64,000 nucleotides of DNA from Desmodesmus armatus (lineage: Eukaryota > Chlorophyta > Chlorophyceae > Sphaeropleales > Scenedesmaceae): assembly GCA_007449985.2 (NCBI GenBank), contig VIIQ02000844.1, forward strand, positions 127,001 to 191,000, read 5' to 3'. A program made the position numbers and the translations under genes. Of the stretch, positions 1-20,489 are shown in pieces. Within the stretch, counting starts at the first letter, position 1. Each line of letters starts with the position of its first letter. The notes under the pieces are model-generated. The model was not told the DNA's origin. It saw only the letters and a list, made by a program, of their open reading frames with translations, and searched no databases.

Positions 1-137
1 CTTCAACAGGATCAGAAACCCCTGCCAACCTTTTTGCATACCCCCCCCCCCCTTGTCTCTGGTCCCAAGGGCCGCACCTTGTGGCAGTGCATGCAATAAT
101 TGTGCCCTGTCTGCTTTTGCCTCAACTCCACCTTCAG

Positions 138-8602
<8,465 letters not shown>

Positions 8603-8639
8603 AGTGTGACTGTCAATGTGACAACCTGTGTTGTATGGG

Positions 8640-8883
8640 GTGCAGCACACCTGCAGTTGGGGTTTTGCGGCTGTGTTGTGTGTGCATGGGCCGCAGGATC
8701 ATGGCGAGCCGAAAGGCACAGTCCTTCCAGAAATTTGAGGAGGATCATGTGGCGGCTGCTGCTGCTGATGCTGCTGCGACACCGGCCAGCACGGAAGCGG
8801 CGGCGGCTACTTGTGGTAGTGCTGCTGGTGCAACCATTAGTGGGAGTGTGTGTCTTGTGTATGTGATTTACCTGATGGGCTGA
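8640..8883 (+). repeat. Downstream copy of the last-exon tail
   Basis: Starting within the GRRIM segment it repeats GRRIMASRKAQSFQKFEED and the Ala-rich tail of the terminal exon, with an altered end (GATISGSVCLVY). It lies after the stop at 8602, so it is a non-coding duplicate unless spliced in as an alternative C terminus. Confidence 0.75.
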
Positions 8884-10613
8884 CTAACAGTAGTGAAGCA
8901 AGTGTGTGATGCAGCATGGCTTAGGGCTTTCATTGTGGTGTATGGCAAGTATTTGGCAGCAGCAGGTGTGGGTGTAAGAGGAGCAACAGCGCTGGGTTGA
9001 GTGTGTGGATCTGGACATGTGCCTCTTCTGGGTCTTCTGGGTCATATAGTGCTTTTGAAGGACTAACAATGCAGCATGGTTTTGAGTCTCTAGAGTATGC
9101 AGGTCATTGTTCAGACTCCGAGACAGTGCGGCCCCCTCTGGGCCCTCTGCTGCATAACAGCTTATGCAGGGCCCCTGCCAGGGATGATCACTTGCCTATA
9201 GTATAGGTTAGCACACACAGGCATCACATGATGCAAACTGGCGCCCATCATACATGGTGATGACGTATTGTGCATGCCGTGTGATGCATTACTGTTGCCA
9301 TCTGAGCAAGGGCTGTGTGTTTGTGTGCTGCTGGGCCCAGGGGCAGCTGCGTATCCTGTTCCCTCCAAGTCAAGCACAAGCATATGTCCCACTGGGGTGC
9401 ATGTGGCTGGGCAGGGTTGGACACGTTACTCGTGTGTTATGTGGTCCATGCACTGTATGTTACGTGATCCAGTGTGTCAACGTTGCCCATTGTTTTGGTC
9501 AAGAATACGTGTGCTGCGTAAAGCGCCTGCATGGCACCAAAGCTGCTCGAGCTCTTGGGGATGTTGTTGATGGTGCCAGTAGAAGTGTGTGGCTGCATTG
9601 TGGTTGTGATTGTGAGTTTTCATCAGTATGCCAGCTAGCATTGGGGCATTGACTGTAACAGGACACGCAACGGTGCCTTGCCAGCACAAGCTCATCAAGC
9701 ACTGCTGGCAGTGATAGTAGGAGGAAGCCTGAGTGATCAGCACCAATGTTTTTAGTTATCATACTTGTTTGGGGGAAAAATTGGCAGTGAAAAGAAATGG
9801 CTAGGATGTATCAGCCTATTTGATTGTCCTCAGGGAATGCCAGTACTTGAGCATGACGTAGCTTGCAGCTCAGGCTTGTTCAGGCCACCTGCTGCCGGCA
9901 TTTGATACCAGACAAACGTGACCCGCTCCTTGACAGTTTTATACGTGTGCCGGCATCATCAACGACGCAGCTCAGCTGCAACTCAATGCCCAGCTACCAG
10001 CGGCAGCAGAGTGCACATAGCAGCCAGTCAACATGCCAAGAGACTGAGAGTGGCGCCCCACCAGCATTAGCACAGCATGTCACCAAACTTCCAACATCTG
10101 CATACTCAATATCATACAGTATGATCGACACCACCTGTATGCAGCCGCCAACTACGTCAGCCCCACTGCTAAACCCTGGTGAGGCACAGCAGCATGTGTG
10201 CGTCTGCAAGAGGGTGTCCTGCGCTCATTTTACTGCGTGTCCGCAGGATCCAAGTTCGCAAAAGCGGTGAAAGCCCCTGGCTGTACACATGTGGTGATTG
10301 GGATGTTGGTGCTGGCTCGGTTCCGTTGGGTGCACTTGTGCTGACTGTAAATGGAGCCAGAAATGACATAGATCAGATTAAAGTTTTCAAACGAAACGAC
10401 TTGCCTGCAAACCTCCATTGACAGGTGCAAAGGTGTGATAACAACCGTTTTGCGCGCGCTGATGACAAATCCGTTTCAAACGGCCGTTGAGCAGAGCTCC
10501 ACCAGCCATCGCCTTGTCCTAAGGTCGATACGTATCAGCAATAAGCAAATCCATCAGTTCAGCACAGAGCGCATCCTTCATATCGTGCATATCGTGCAGC
10601 AAAAATTCAAACC
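8884..10613. other. Intergenic DNA holding dispersed repeat copy A
   Basis: No gene is recognised. About 9110-10060 matches 15530-16650 in the same order and orientation: GTGCATGCCGTGTGATGCA, TGCGTATCCTG, CATATGTCCCAC.GGGGTGCAT, ATGGCACCAAAG, GGCTGCATTGTGGT, and later CAATGCCCAGCT. The two copies differ by many substitutions and small indels. Confidence 0.6.
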
Positions 10614-11369
10614 ATGGAGCTGCAGGATATGATGGCGTTCTGTTCTGATGTCGATCTCAGGTTCACAAACGGCACCCTTCCAGCAGGCAAAGCCCACCTG
10701 GGCATGATCAGCAGCGTCCTGCGTGGGGCCATCGAAGTACACAACAGCAACAACAACAGCAACAGCGGTAGCAGTAGCAGCAGGCTGCACATCGGCATGG
10801 ATGGGGTCAGCATCGAGGAGTGGATGCAGGTTGCTCGCTTCTTGTACCCAGTGCCAGCTCCTGCAGAGGTCCAAGGCTGGCAGGAGGTTGAGCTGCTGCT
10901 GAGGGTTGGTGCCCAGTTTGACATGCCCCTGCTGATGCAGGCAGCAGACCGCTTCATGCTACAGAACGCGTCTCAGTTGGTGTGCAGCGAGGACAGCGAG
11001 GTTTCCATCTGGAAGTGGCTGAAGCTGGCTGACCACCACGGCCTGCAGGACAGCCTGGCAGCCATTGCAGCACACGCAGTCAAGACTGACCGGCCTGGGT
11101 GTATCTTCACCAGCAACCTCCAGCAGCTGTCCTGGTCAGCCATGCGCGAGCTGATCGCAGCTTTAGTGCCAGTGCCTTGCAGCTGCCGTTGCCACGGCCC
11201 AAGTGCTGGCTATGGTGGAGGGGTAGGCTGTGGCTGCACTTGCCGCAGTTCTGCTGGGTTGAGATACTCCTCACGCGGCCCCGGTGAATCCCCAGAGTAC
11301 TCCGGGCCAGCTTCCCCCAGATATCGTCCAACCTCCCCTACTTATGACCCGTACCGTAGGTACATGTAA
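10614..11369 (+). CDS. BTB/POZ-like protein, intronless
   Basis: A 251-residue protein starting at CCATGGAG. Residues 1-45 (CSDVDLRFTNGTLPAGKAHL) match the start of a BTB fold, where the DV.L phrase precedes the strand-helix core. Further BTB-like segments are RFLYPVPAPAEVQGW, ELLLRVGAQFDMPLLMQAAD (typical BTB helix region) and WLKLADHHGLQDSLAAIA (BACK-like). A short Asn/Ser run interrupts the domain. BTB proteins often recruit substrates to CUL3 ligases; that role is inference. The last 30 residues are Pro/Tyr/Ser rich with YRPTSPT, one near-match to the RNA polymerase II tail heptad. A homologous two-exon gene is at 16877-17956. TGTAA overlaps the stop. Confidence 0.7.
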   Translation: MELQDMMAFCSDVDLRFTNGTLPAGKAHLGMISSVLRGAIEVHNSNNNSNSGSSSSRLHIGMDGVSIEEWMQVARFLYPVPAPAEVQGWQEVELLLRVGAQFDMPLLMQAADRFMLQNASQLVCSEDSEVSIWKWLKLADHHGLQDSLAAIAAHAVKTDRPGCIFTSNLQQLSWSAMRELIAALVPVPCSCRCHGPSAGYGGGVGCGCTCRSSAGLRYSSRGPGESPEYSGPASPRYRPTSPTYDPYRRYM

Positions 11370-11493
11370 CCGTGCAGTGTCAGTGGCAGTCAGCACAGCT
11401 GTCATGCGTGGGCAGAGGTGCTGTGTGGAATGCTGGTTGGACCTCTCACAATGGTGGTGGGGAGGCGTTGGCTGGAGATGGTCAAGCTTGTGG

Positions 11494-13592
11494 TTATGTA
11501 GCGTCCTTATTGGTGCATGCGTGCTTTTGTGTACACCTGTCAGAGCAGCTTGCATTACAGGTGTGACATGTGTGATGCAGTTACTCTGCCAGTTGCCAGC
11601 CCAGCCATTTAGGCCGTGCACCCGCCACATTCATTGGTGGTGCATGGATCTAGCTTACAGACATGTAGCCGTCGTAACCCCGGGCTCGCCAGCTTTTGGC
11701 CCGTTAGAGCAGCCAGTTGTCAGCCAGAGCCAGTTGTCAGCCAGTTGTCTGTGTTCAGTCTCGGTCGATAGACGTGGTCTCCCGAGCTCTCAGTTGTCGT
11801 TTCAGGTTTCAAACTCAGTTAATTGATTGCCTCTCCTGGGTTCCAGTTATCTTCTGTGTCTCTTGAGATTTTACATCTGAAGATCGCTAGTGGTGCTCAC
11901 CTCTCGCGTCGCGATTGTGGGCAGCATCCCTCTCCCTTTCTAGTCGCAGCCTTTCAGTCCTTATGGTGGAGTCGGAGGGCATGCTGTCCTAGAGGCAGCA
12001 CCCTAGCGGTCTCTCACTCCTAGCCCCTTCAGCTAGTCACTCCCAGACCCTCCTGCAGCATGGTCCGAATTCTGCCTTACGGATTCGGTCGTTTCGTGGA
12101 GGTGGATGAGCAGTTTCTCACGCAAGGCAGCCAGTCACGGCAGTTGCAGCATGCTGAGGCAGAGCGTGCTGCAGCACAGGAACAGGCCAGTCAGCTGCAG
12201 CGGCAGCTGGAGCTTTCTGAGCAGCGGGCCCGGCAGCTGGAGCAGCTACTGCAGCAGGCAGAGTCACAGCAGGATCAGCTGTCCGCAGCGGCCCACCAGT
12301 GGTATGAGCTGTCCAAGCTGTTGCAGGACCGGCTTCAGCAGCAGTCACTTGGACAGGAGCAGCAACTCCAGCAGGAGGTCACCAAGCTGCAGCAGCAGCT
12401 TGAGCACTCCAACAGTCGGTCTGAACAGCTGGAGCAGCAGCTACAGTGTTCCCAGCAGCAGCTTCAATGCGCGGAGCAGCAGGCCCAACAGCAGCAGTTA
12501 CAGTACAACCAGCGGGAGCGCTTGCAGCTTCAAGAGCAGCAGGACCAGTGTATCCAGCTCCAGTTCCAGGTCATTCAGCTGCAAACCCAGGTCATCCAGG
12601 TACAGTCGCAGCTGGAGCAGACCCAACAGCAGTCTCAACAGCAGCAGTGTCGCTTACAGGACCAGCTAGAGGCTACCCAGCAGTCTGTCCAGCCCTTGCA
12701 GCAACAGGTCCGTCAGCTACAGCAGGACCTGCAGTTGTCTCAACACCAGTTGCATGAGGCAGCTTCCATGCACGACCAGTTGACTGCAGAGGTGCAGCAC
12801 TGGTACGGCAAAGCTTGCAGCAGCCAAGCCGAGCTGCGGCAGGTGCAGCAGCAGCATGACAGCATGGCTGCTGAGCTGCAGCTGTGGCGGCAGTGGGCTG
12901 CCCAGCAACAGCAGCTAGATGCCCCGCAGCAGTTTGACAGTCAGGAGGCTGGCACACCCCCTGGGTACGCGCCTCTTGCTGCCCCTAGTGCCAGCAGCGG
13001 CTGCAGCAGCCCCGTCTCTGCTGCTGCCTTCTCCAGCAGCAGTGGCAACAGCAGCCCTGTCACAGCTTCCCCTTCTGGCAGCAACAGCCCGGTCAGCCTT
13101 GCCCCCAGCGGCAGCGGTGGCTGGCAGGATGATGCACTTGACGACACACGCAGCAGTGTGATGCCCTTTGTGGTTGCTCCTGTGGGTGGTTCTGGGGACT
13201 TCGCACTTGTCCCCTCCCCGTCTGTTTCTTGTTTGGCCCTTGCATCAGGTGGTTTTTCTGGCGCATTTGTGTTTGGTGGCTACGCATCTGCAGCTCCGCA
13301 GGTTCGCAGCCGAGTCGGTCTTCCCTTCTCAGCAGCAGCAGCAGCAGCTCAGCCAGTGCAGCTCCCTGAGCGCACTGCTGGTGGCTTAGACCAGGTGCCC
13401 TGGTCTAGGTCAGTTGGAGGCCCCGGTCCCCCGTAGTGCGTTTTTTTTTCTGGCAGCAGCGCGCAGCTGGTGTGTGCTCTAGCGGCACACTTGTCTGGTT
13501 TGGTTGGTAAGTGCTTTGAGTGCCAGCACTGCCCTGCCCTGGTGACTGTGGGTTGTGGGCGATTGTAACGCTTACATCAAAAAGATCACTAC
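11494..13592 (+). mobile_element. Retroposon-like unit 1
   Basis: The unit opens with a ~150 bp module (TATGTAGCGTCCTTATTGGT to CATTCATTGGTGGTG) that recurs almost unchanged at 13593-13742. It ends with GATTGTAACGCTTACATC, A5 and GATCACTACA, a tag that recurs at 15209-15241. Between lie a T/C-rich leader and the Q-rich reading frame. TGTAA just before an A run looks like the 3' end of a copied polyadenylated RNA. No reverse transcriptase is seen, so it would be non-autonomous. Confidence 0.45.
12060..13436 (+). CDS. Gln-rich coiled-coil protein
   Basis: A 458-residue frame starting MVRILPYGFGRFVEVDEQFL. Residues ~20-300 are heptad-like Gln/Leu/Glu sequence (QLEQLLQQAESQQDQL, QLQQDLQLSQHQL), predicting a long coiled coil. 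Residues ~310-350 are Ser/Pro/Gly repeats (GNSSPV, GSNSPV). The rest is low complexity. It lies inside the retroposon-like unit, so a structural gag-like role is possible, but no zinc knuckle, protease or other retroviral-type motif is visible. It could also be a host gene caught between repeats. The frame is intact and uses sense-strand CAG heavily. Confidence 0.5.
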   Translation: MVRILPYGFGRFVEVDEQFLTQGSQSRQLQHAEAERAAAQEQASQLQRQLELSEQRARQLEQLLQQAESQQDQLSAAAHQWYELSKLLQDRLQQQSLGQEQQLQQEVTKLQQQLEHSNSRSEQLEQQLQCSQQQLQCAEQQAQQQQLQYNQRERLQLQEQQDQCIQLQFQVIQLQTQVIQVQSQLEQTQQQSQQQQCRLQDQLEATQQSVQPLQQQVRQLQQDLQLSQHQLHEAASMHDQLTAEVQHWYGKACSSQAELRQVQQQHDSMAAELQLWRQWAAQQQQLDAPQQFDSQEAGTPPGYAPLAAPSASSGCSSPVSAAAFSSSSGNSSPVTASPSGSNSPVSLAPSGSGGWQDDALDDTRSSVMPFVVAPVGGSGDFALVPSPSVSCLALASGGFSGAFVFGGYASAAPQVRSRVGLPFSAAAAAAQPVQLPERTAGGLDQVPWSRSVGGPGPP

Positions 13593-15241
13593 ATTATGTA
13601 GCGTTCTTATTGGTGCATGCGTGCTTTTGTGTACACCTGTCAGAGCAGCTTGCATTACAGGTGTGACATGTGTGATGCAGTTACTCTGCCAGTTGCCAGC
13701 CCAGCCATTTAGGCCGTGCACCCGCCACATTCATTGGTGGTGTAGGTCTAGCTTGTTGGTGTGCTTTCAGTTTTCTGTTGTGGTGCGTGTGTGCGCTTTT
13801 CTGGTTGGTCTTGGGTGCCGTCACAATCGCCCACACCTACATTCTCCTTGGCAAGTTGGCGTGCTTTGTCTGTTGCTTGATGACTTACTGCTTTTGGCAT
13901 TGCTTGTGGTTTGATCTTCTGGTGGACACGCGGTGCGCCTTCTTGGCCCCATTGCGTGCCCTCTTTCCGCCTGCAACAGGCTGATGGTGATGGCTTGTGC
14001 CGTAGGAGGTGCTGGCTGGACGTGGGTGCCCTACTTATGTTAGCGGCAGGTTCAGTAGAACCTCTTCGTGCGTATTATGTTCACTTTTCGTCTTTGTTTG
14101 TGTGCTGTGCGTACGTTCAGGCCAGGGTCCCTTGTCGGCTGTGCCGATCCCTTGATACTGTGTGGACCTTGGTGCCCTGGCTACGCCTTGTTTCAGTTTG
14201 GCGTGATCTTCTTGTCCTGCAGTGTTTACTTGCTTGTGGGTTGAACGTGGTTGATGTCTGGATCGGGAGTGCACCATGCGCTACATTCCCCTCCTCTTGT
14301 CTGCTTGTTCCAGGGTTGAACGTGGTTCCCCTGATGTCTCTGGAACGGGGTGCACCATGCGCTGCATCCCCCTCCTCTTGTCTACTTGTTCCAGGGTTGA
14401 GTGGCTCCCCTGATGCCTGTCTGTCTGCCTTGTTCACATGGATGTATCATTCCCATGTTCTCCACTTGACTGAGGGTTGAGCTGGCTCCCCTTTCAGTTG
14501 TAGAGGTCTGTTCTGCTCTGTTTTGCCTCTTGGGCACACGGGTGCCCTCTTCTGTGGTGATCCTTCTTTTGTTTCCCTTCCGTGGTTGGTGCTTTCCGCA
14601 GAGTTGGCTGGTCTTTTGTCTGCATTGTTCACTTTGTGTGGTGTACTGTGTTACAGGCGCCCCTGTGGCCTTGCAGATGCTTGTGCGGGTGTGTTGGCAG
14701 GGTGGGTGCAAGGTGTGTGTGGCTGGTGGGGTTGTGTGTGTTGGGATATTGCTTCCTTCAATTTTTTCTGCAGTGGTGCAGTCAGGAGGATTTGAGGCGG
14801 GTACTGTCCTTCCGCTCTTCCTGCTCTGGGGGGGTAGGAGGCGTAGCCACGCAGTTGTCGAGCAGGCTGAGCGTTAGTCCAGCAGTTGGAGACTGACGTG
14901 TGTAGAGATGTGTGAGTCTGCAGTGAGAATGCAGTGGTCAGCCTGTTGTGGCGAATGGACACCGTATTGTATCAGGGTGTCAGTGAGTGAAGAAAGGGAC
15001 ACTATACAGTAGCAGAGTGTCGTGATGAGAGTGAGAAAGAAAGTGTATCAATTGGACAGCCTGCATGAAGCATGTGTCAGTGTGTCGGTCTACAGTGGAT
15101 GTCGATGAGGTCGATACAGCAAGGATACTCGGTTCCTGTGACTACAGTACTCACTGTAACATGTGATGTGTGGTGTTGTGCAGTGTGGTGTGTTGAATGC
15201 AGATGAACGATTGTAACCGCTTACATCAAAAGGATCACTAC
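13593..15241 (+). mobile_element. Retroposon-like unit 2
   Basis: It begins with the same ~150 bp module as unit 1 and ends with the same tag (GATTGTAACCGCTTACATCA, then AAAGGATCACTACA). Its middle is T/G-rich with two near-identical phrases (GGTTGAACGTGGTT at about 14233 and 14313) and no intact coding frame. It abuts unit 1 head to tail. Near 15095-15130 it carries one arm of the palindromic element seen at 45743 and 46053. Confidence 0.4.
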
Positions 15242-15529
15242 AGTTACTTGGTGTGCTGTTGCGGCTGCTTGTTATGCTGTGGCTGTGGCAGGCCTGCACG
15301 CACATGATGTGTTGTTTGTTTGAGGTGCTTACCGGCAGCTGAGGTGCGATGCTCTTGTTGCGGCTGGAGGGGGTCTCTGTTCGGTCTCTGTTCAACATGC
15401 TCAGTGAGCATGGCACCCAACTTGGGTTGATGCTGTATGGAATGTGACCTGTGCCTCTTCAGGGCTGTTCATGCAGTGCATGTGATGACAGATGCAGCAT
15501 TGCCATGAGGGGGTTGCGCAAGCCTTTTT

Positions 15530-16650
15530 CAAACAGTGTGGCCTCCTCTTGGCCTTCTGCATGAGGCAGCCCATACAGAGCCGCTCCCGTATCAATTGAG
15601 TCAATTGATATAGGTCAGCACATACATGCATCACACCACTGCACTCTAGCCCTCACAGTCACCATGGCATGGTGATGACACTCCAAAGATCCGTGCATGC
15701 CGTGTGATGCACTGTTTTTGTTATCCGGGCATGCGCTGTGTGTTTCAAACATCAGTGTGATGTGCTGCATCGGCAGCTGCGTATCCTGCAGTGCAGCCTT
15801 CCAAGTCCAGCATATGCATATGTCCCACGGGGGTGCATATTACTGGGTTTGATCAAGGGCAGGATTCAATCCTGCAATTCGCCACCGTGACCAATGTGTT
15901 ACTAACACACCTACAGTGTGGGTCATGGACTGTTTATCCATTGTTATTTGGTCATGTGATGCAGTGTGTCAAGTGTCACACTTGAACACTTGTCGAACGG
16001 TTCGACACTTGTGTCAAAAAATGTGTGATCCAGGTTTGCTGCACAAGGCAGCTGCATGCATATGCCATATGGCACCAAAGTCGCTCTTGTGGATATTACT
16101 GATGCTGCTTGTAAGAGTGTGCGCCTAGTAGGCTGCATTGTGGTCGTCACTGTGACTGCTCAACTGGTATCACTTTGCCAGCTTGCAGAGGAGCATCAAC
16201 TGTAACAAGACTTGTACCAGGACACGTGACGGTGCCATGCTAGCACAAGTTCCTCAAGCACTGCTGTCAGTGATCATCACTGAGTAGGATGAAGCATGAG
16301 TGCTCAGACCAACATTCCTGGTTACTTTCCCATTACGTGTTTGTAGAAAGGGCTATTGGGAAAAGAAAAAGCCTCATACTACTTCAAGTAGTACTTGAAT
16401 CTATCAGGAATTGCCAGTGCATGAGCATGTCAAAATTTGCAGCTAAAGCCTGATCAGGCCAACTGCTGCTGGCATGCTGGCATTGTACTACCACACACTG
16501 TGGGCCATAACCTGCTCCTTGGCAGGGGTACACGTCTGCCGGGGCCGTCAATGACACAGCAGAGCTGGAGATCAATGCCCAGCTGCCGATGGCAGCAGAA
16601 TGCACATGGCAGCCAGCCAACAGGTCAACAGAGATAGACAAAACAGGGAG
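15530..16650. repeat. Dispersed repeat copy B
   Basis: It is homologous to about 9110-10060 (see the intergenic entry at 8884). It also contains TTGAACACTTGTCGAACGGT followed by TCGACACTTG, a small inverted motif near 15982-16012. No gene is recognised between 15242 and 16876. Confidence 0.6.
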
Positions 16651-16876
16651 ACCATGATAATACCCAAGCAACACCCACACCGGCTTGCTCGTGCCCGCTG
16701 GTGTAGGGCACCAGCAAAAAGGTCAACTCAACAATTCATCTCTGTTTAGAAAGACCGCCGCCATTTTCTGCCGCAGAGAGCCTCTCTCGGATAATCAGTG
16801 GCACCTGCAATTAGCAGCGTGCTGTAGGGTTAAAATAATAAACCCTGTGCTGCACCAAGGGCAGGGAAGAACCCAG

Positions 16877-17956
16877 CTAGGAAGCCAGTTCCTTCACCAG
16901 CACCCGGCATGCTGCAGCTGACAGCCCGCGCAGGTGCTTATCGGACTTGCAAGTGGCTTTGCCTAGCTTGCGAATGCGCTTGGCGATAGCTGGCAGGCAC
17001 ACTGTGAGGCCTGCATTGTCTGCCCGCTTGAACCAACCCCAGCTGCTGTCTTGTGTTTTTGCGTTGGACAGCTTCATGTCAGGAACACGGCTCTTCAGGT
17101 AGAGGTCCACCTTGTGCAGCAGCAGCCGCAGTTCAAACTTCTTGCCCACCTGCGGTAGCAAAGGCAAACAAAGTCAAGGCAGCTGCAAAGCACAACACCC
17201 TGCCAGCAACTGCTGAGAAATCCATATGGTCGAACCGTTTGGTGAGCAAGCCATGGTTCGTGGAAAGCCTGATGTGAAGCGCGCACATCAGAATGAGTCA
17301 GCTGCTGGCATGGCAGGGCTGGGATGATCCTTGCAAGCCGTGAGCAGCAGCTGGACTGCTGCTGAAATTGACACTTTCACACCCAAAACTGATATGTACT
17401 GCATTCGAGGGGAACTAGCAACAGCCGCAACTTCGCAGGCTGCCTGACTGTGCAGCCACAAGCTATCATGAACGGCACACATGCCATGTGTGCCTGTCGT
17501 GACTCACGACACCGGTGCTGTGCAATGCAGCACAACACGGTGTAATCATTACATTGATGTGACATTGGACATTGCACGGTGTTTGGCGGGGGGGGGGGGG
17601 GCGTGCATGCCAACCCTCACCTCCAGCAGGTACTCGGCCTCCTTCCAGTCCTTGATTGTTGGGAAGGGCACCACCGGGTACAGGAACTCAGCGATGCGCA
17701 GCCACTGTTTCTTAGTGATGCCTGGCAGGGAGATGATGGTCATGCATGTGACACTTTTCGTGCTTGAACAGCGTGAAGTCAAGCGCTTGAGGGCCTTGAT
17801 GGATGGCTTGCGCTCTGTGAATTGCTCTGGAGCATCGAGTGCGTTGCTGAAGACACGGCTCATCATGCGCAGAGCGACAGAGCTTGCTGGCATCGTGCCA
17901 TCGTCGAGCCTCAGCTTGACGTCGCAGCCGATGGAAAGCAGATCGTCGAGATTCAT
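16877..17956 (-). CDS. BTB/POZ-like protein, two exons
   Basis: Exon 1 is 17956-17621 and exon 2 is 17149-16877. The splice joins YLLE to VGKKFELRLLLHKVDLYL in phase 0, giving 202 residues. It opens MNLDDLLSIGCDVKLRLDDG, matching the start of the gene at 10614, and keeps the shared phrases FLYPVVPFPTIKDW and RGLSAAACRVLVKEL. The central part (residues ~45-75) is Ser/Thr/Lys rich and poorly BTB-like, so the fold may be degraded. The intron starts GTGAGG and includes a poly-C (sense) block. A substrate-adaptor role is only inferred from the family. Confidence 0.65.
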
Positions 17957-20489
17957 GTCTGGTAACCTTGCAATTGAAAAGGCGACGTGAGATTAAGGGT
18001 TGCGAGGGCTGTGTATTGTGAGGTAGCATGACAGGGCACGGATACGTTTCCCAACGTTGGACTGACGAAGGCGGTTTTGCGCAAGGTGCCAGCGAAGTAG
18101 GCGTTCCGCCTTGAACAGCACCCTGCGATCCTTGACACTTTCAACTTATGTGAGATTGAATAGGACAGCTGGGCATGCACAAGCTGCTAGCCTCCACGCA
18201 CATACAACAGGTTGACTCAACCTGAGGTGGCAGCAACTGCTCTGGTGTGACTGGCCGGTTGCGCATGTCGCTGTTTTGCACAGTTGTACACAGCGTGCTG
18301 CATATCAACTTTGGAGCCTCTGCCCTTGAAGGGATGCTTGTTGTTGGGACAACTGAACATGTGATGGGCCGCCAAGATGCAACTTTCTGATCCAATCCAG
18401 CAGCTGGTGTTCACTCAGTGGGCCAGCAATCGTCAGGTGTTGACCATTGAGAGTTCAGAGCTTGATTATCTGCCTGCCACCCATGGTCAAAGTGCTGGTT
18501 CAAGCCTTCACTATCCTATCATGATAAGGTTTTACAATGCATTGCTATCATAACAGGTCGCCACAGCTTTCCACTGACAAACGCATGCAGGAAGGTATCA
18601 AAACAGTAGTACTGTTGAGATGTTGTATGCAGCAACTGGCGTGAAGCAGTAGCTGTTTTGAGACAGCCCCACAAGCCTTGGTGACACCTGGCTGCTCAAA
18701 GGTGCAGCGGAGGCGCACATGACATTGTCAACAGCCCGGCTGCGAGTACTTGCTGGCCCTGAACATGCGTATGCCAATCAGATTCACACACCACAGGCTG
18801 CCAGCCCTGCCAGACACATGCTGGGTTGTAATGATAACCAACGGCAGGGTGACTCAACTCCAACCCAGGCTTTTGTGCAGAGCCATCCCAACAATAAAAC
18901 CCATATTGCATCGACCTCCCCTGGAGGGAGATGGGGATGCGGCGGTCCTTCACCCCCAGGAGAAGCAGTAAGTCACAACACGGGTGAAAATCGGCGTTGC
19001 CAGACAAGGCTGCGCAATTTCCGTTTCAAAACATGGATAACCAATGATTAGCAAGATCATGCTCTTGGTCAGGTGTGCGCCTGCCTCACACTGTACTGGT
19101 GACTAACCTGTAGGTGACTGAACATGCTGTCGCTTTTGCTGTAGCTGCCCTCAGCGCGGGTTTTAACGCACTATAAGAGTTTACTGAGGTTTCACCCAGC
19201 AGCACGCCCGGTGCACCTGCAGTTGTGAACCGTTTTGTCTGATCTGCCGTTTGGCGACTGCGATGCGGCTCCAATGTTGCTACATGTTTATTACATGCTT
19301 TGAGCGCTTATAAGCACCAGAAACGCGTTCGGTTGCGTCTGCTGTTGTCAACCGTTTTGCCCGAACTGGCGCTCAGTGGCCGCGATGCAACTCCAAGGTT
19401 GCGAAGAAGTATTTCATTCAGCTATGCGTTCTAATGCGCCCTTTGCAGGGCCTCAGACGGCCTGGTTTCATAAAAGTATAAATCTCACTCCACAGAGGCA
19501 CAAGACGGGAAAGTCATGATCTTGCAATAATGTTGTGAAACCTTGCTGAAACACTGCCGATGCCAATCTGCGCGGACCTGAAATGGTTAGAGACAGCCTG
19601 ACATCCGTTCCAAAATCCCGCATGACAAAACTTTTAAAATTTGCCGTAGATTGCTTTCCACTGGCCAAAACGTCCACCAAAGGCCGCCCTGCGAAAGCCT
19701 CTGGCCTAGCAGTACAAATCCCAGGATGCGATCCTGACTACCCATGAGCTGCTGCACATGTTCTATTATTGCCTCAGTAGTGTTGTAAAAAGGCCAGCAC
19801 TGTCGTAAGCCATGATGGCTGGGGGATGACGTGATGATGTACATTGACCATGGATACCCTGGCATGAAGTAGGCTACAGAGATGTGAACGTTGTAAAATG
19901 AGGCGCAACTACTAGAACGCCTGTCAGCAGGGGCCAAGTGTCACACACTGTCAAGTGTCACATACGGATCTGCTGATCATCTCAGACCGTTTGGCGTTGG
20001 CAAGTGCAGCAGTGTAGTATTCAATCGCAAGCCATAGGTCGAGCTTGTGGAACTTGCAAACGAAACGGCAGCAGCCATGCTCCTGAGGCTTCGTGATCAC
20101 CTTGTGGCAATGCCAACAGGGGTGTCCCGCACGCACGCTGCTGCACGCAAGATACGTGGCGTTAACAATCAACATTACGGTCCGTGCAGGAGCGGTAAAG
20201 TTCCAACGTGAAAGAACTGTGGTGCTACTGCTGGGGGGGGGGGTCCCCACATATATGTGCTGTTGCTGTCTGCAGTTTGTGCCTCCCTGTCAGCAGATGG
20301 TGCCCAACAACATCAACTGTGCCTGCCACACAATCATATTGAAACAAATAACCAACACCTGCAATCACTACACAGCACCAGCTTGGCTTATAAGGAGGTC
20401 GATGCAGTACTGTCGCCTCTGGCGCCAGCCGTTCTATGCCATATGCTGCACCACCGTACTACGTCACGTATGCCTAGGCCAGTATGTCA
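17957..20489. other. Intergenic region without recognised genes
   Basis: I see no supported gene. Two similar phrases stand about 160 bp apart at 19200-19400 (GTGAACCGTTTTG and GTCAACCGTTTTG, then GCGATGC.CTCCAA.GTTGC), a small decayed duplication. A minus-strand frame near 19951-20250 contains CWHCHKVITKPQEHGCC, but has no family match I can name. Confidence 0.4.

Noticed and set aside
11494..13742. LTR retrotransposon with 150 bp LTRs
   Set aside because: The repeated module lacks TG...CA ends, no primer-binding site or polymerase domain is seen, and the tag at 13559/15209 fits two tandem retroposon-like units better.
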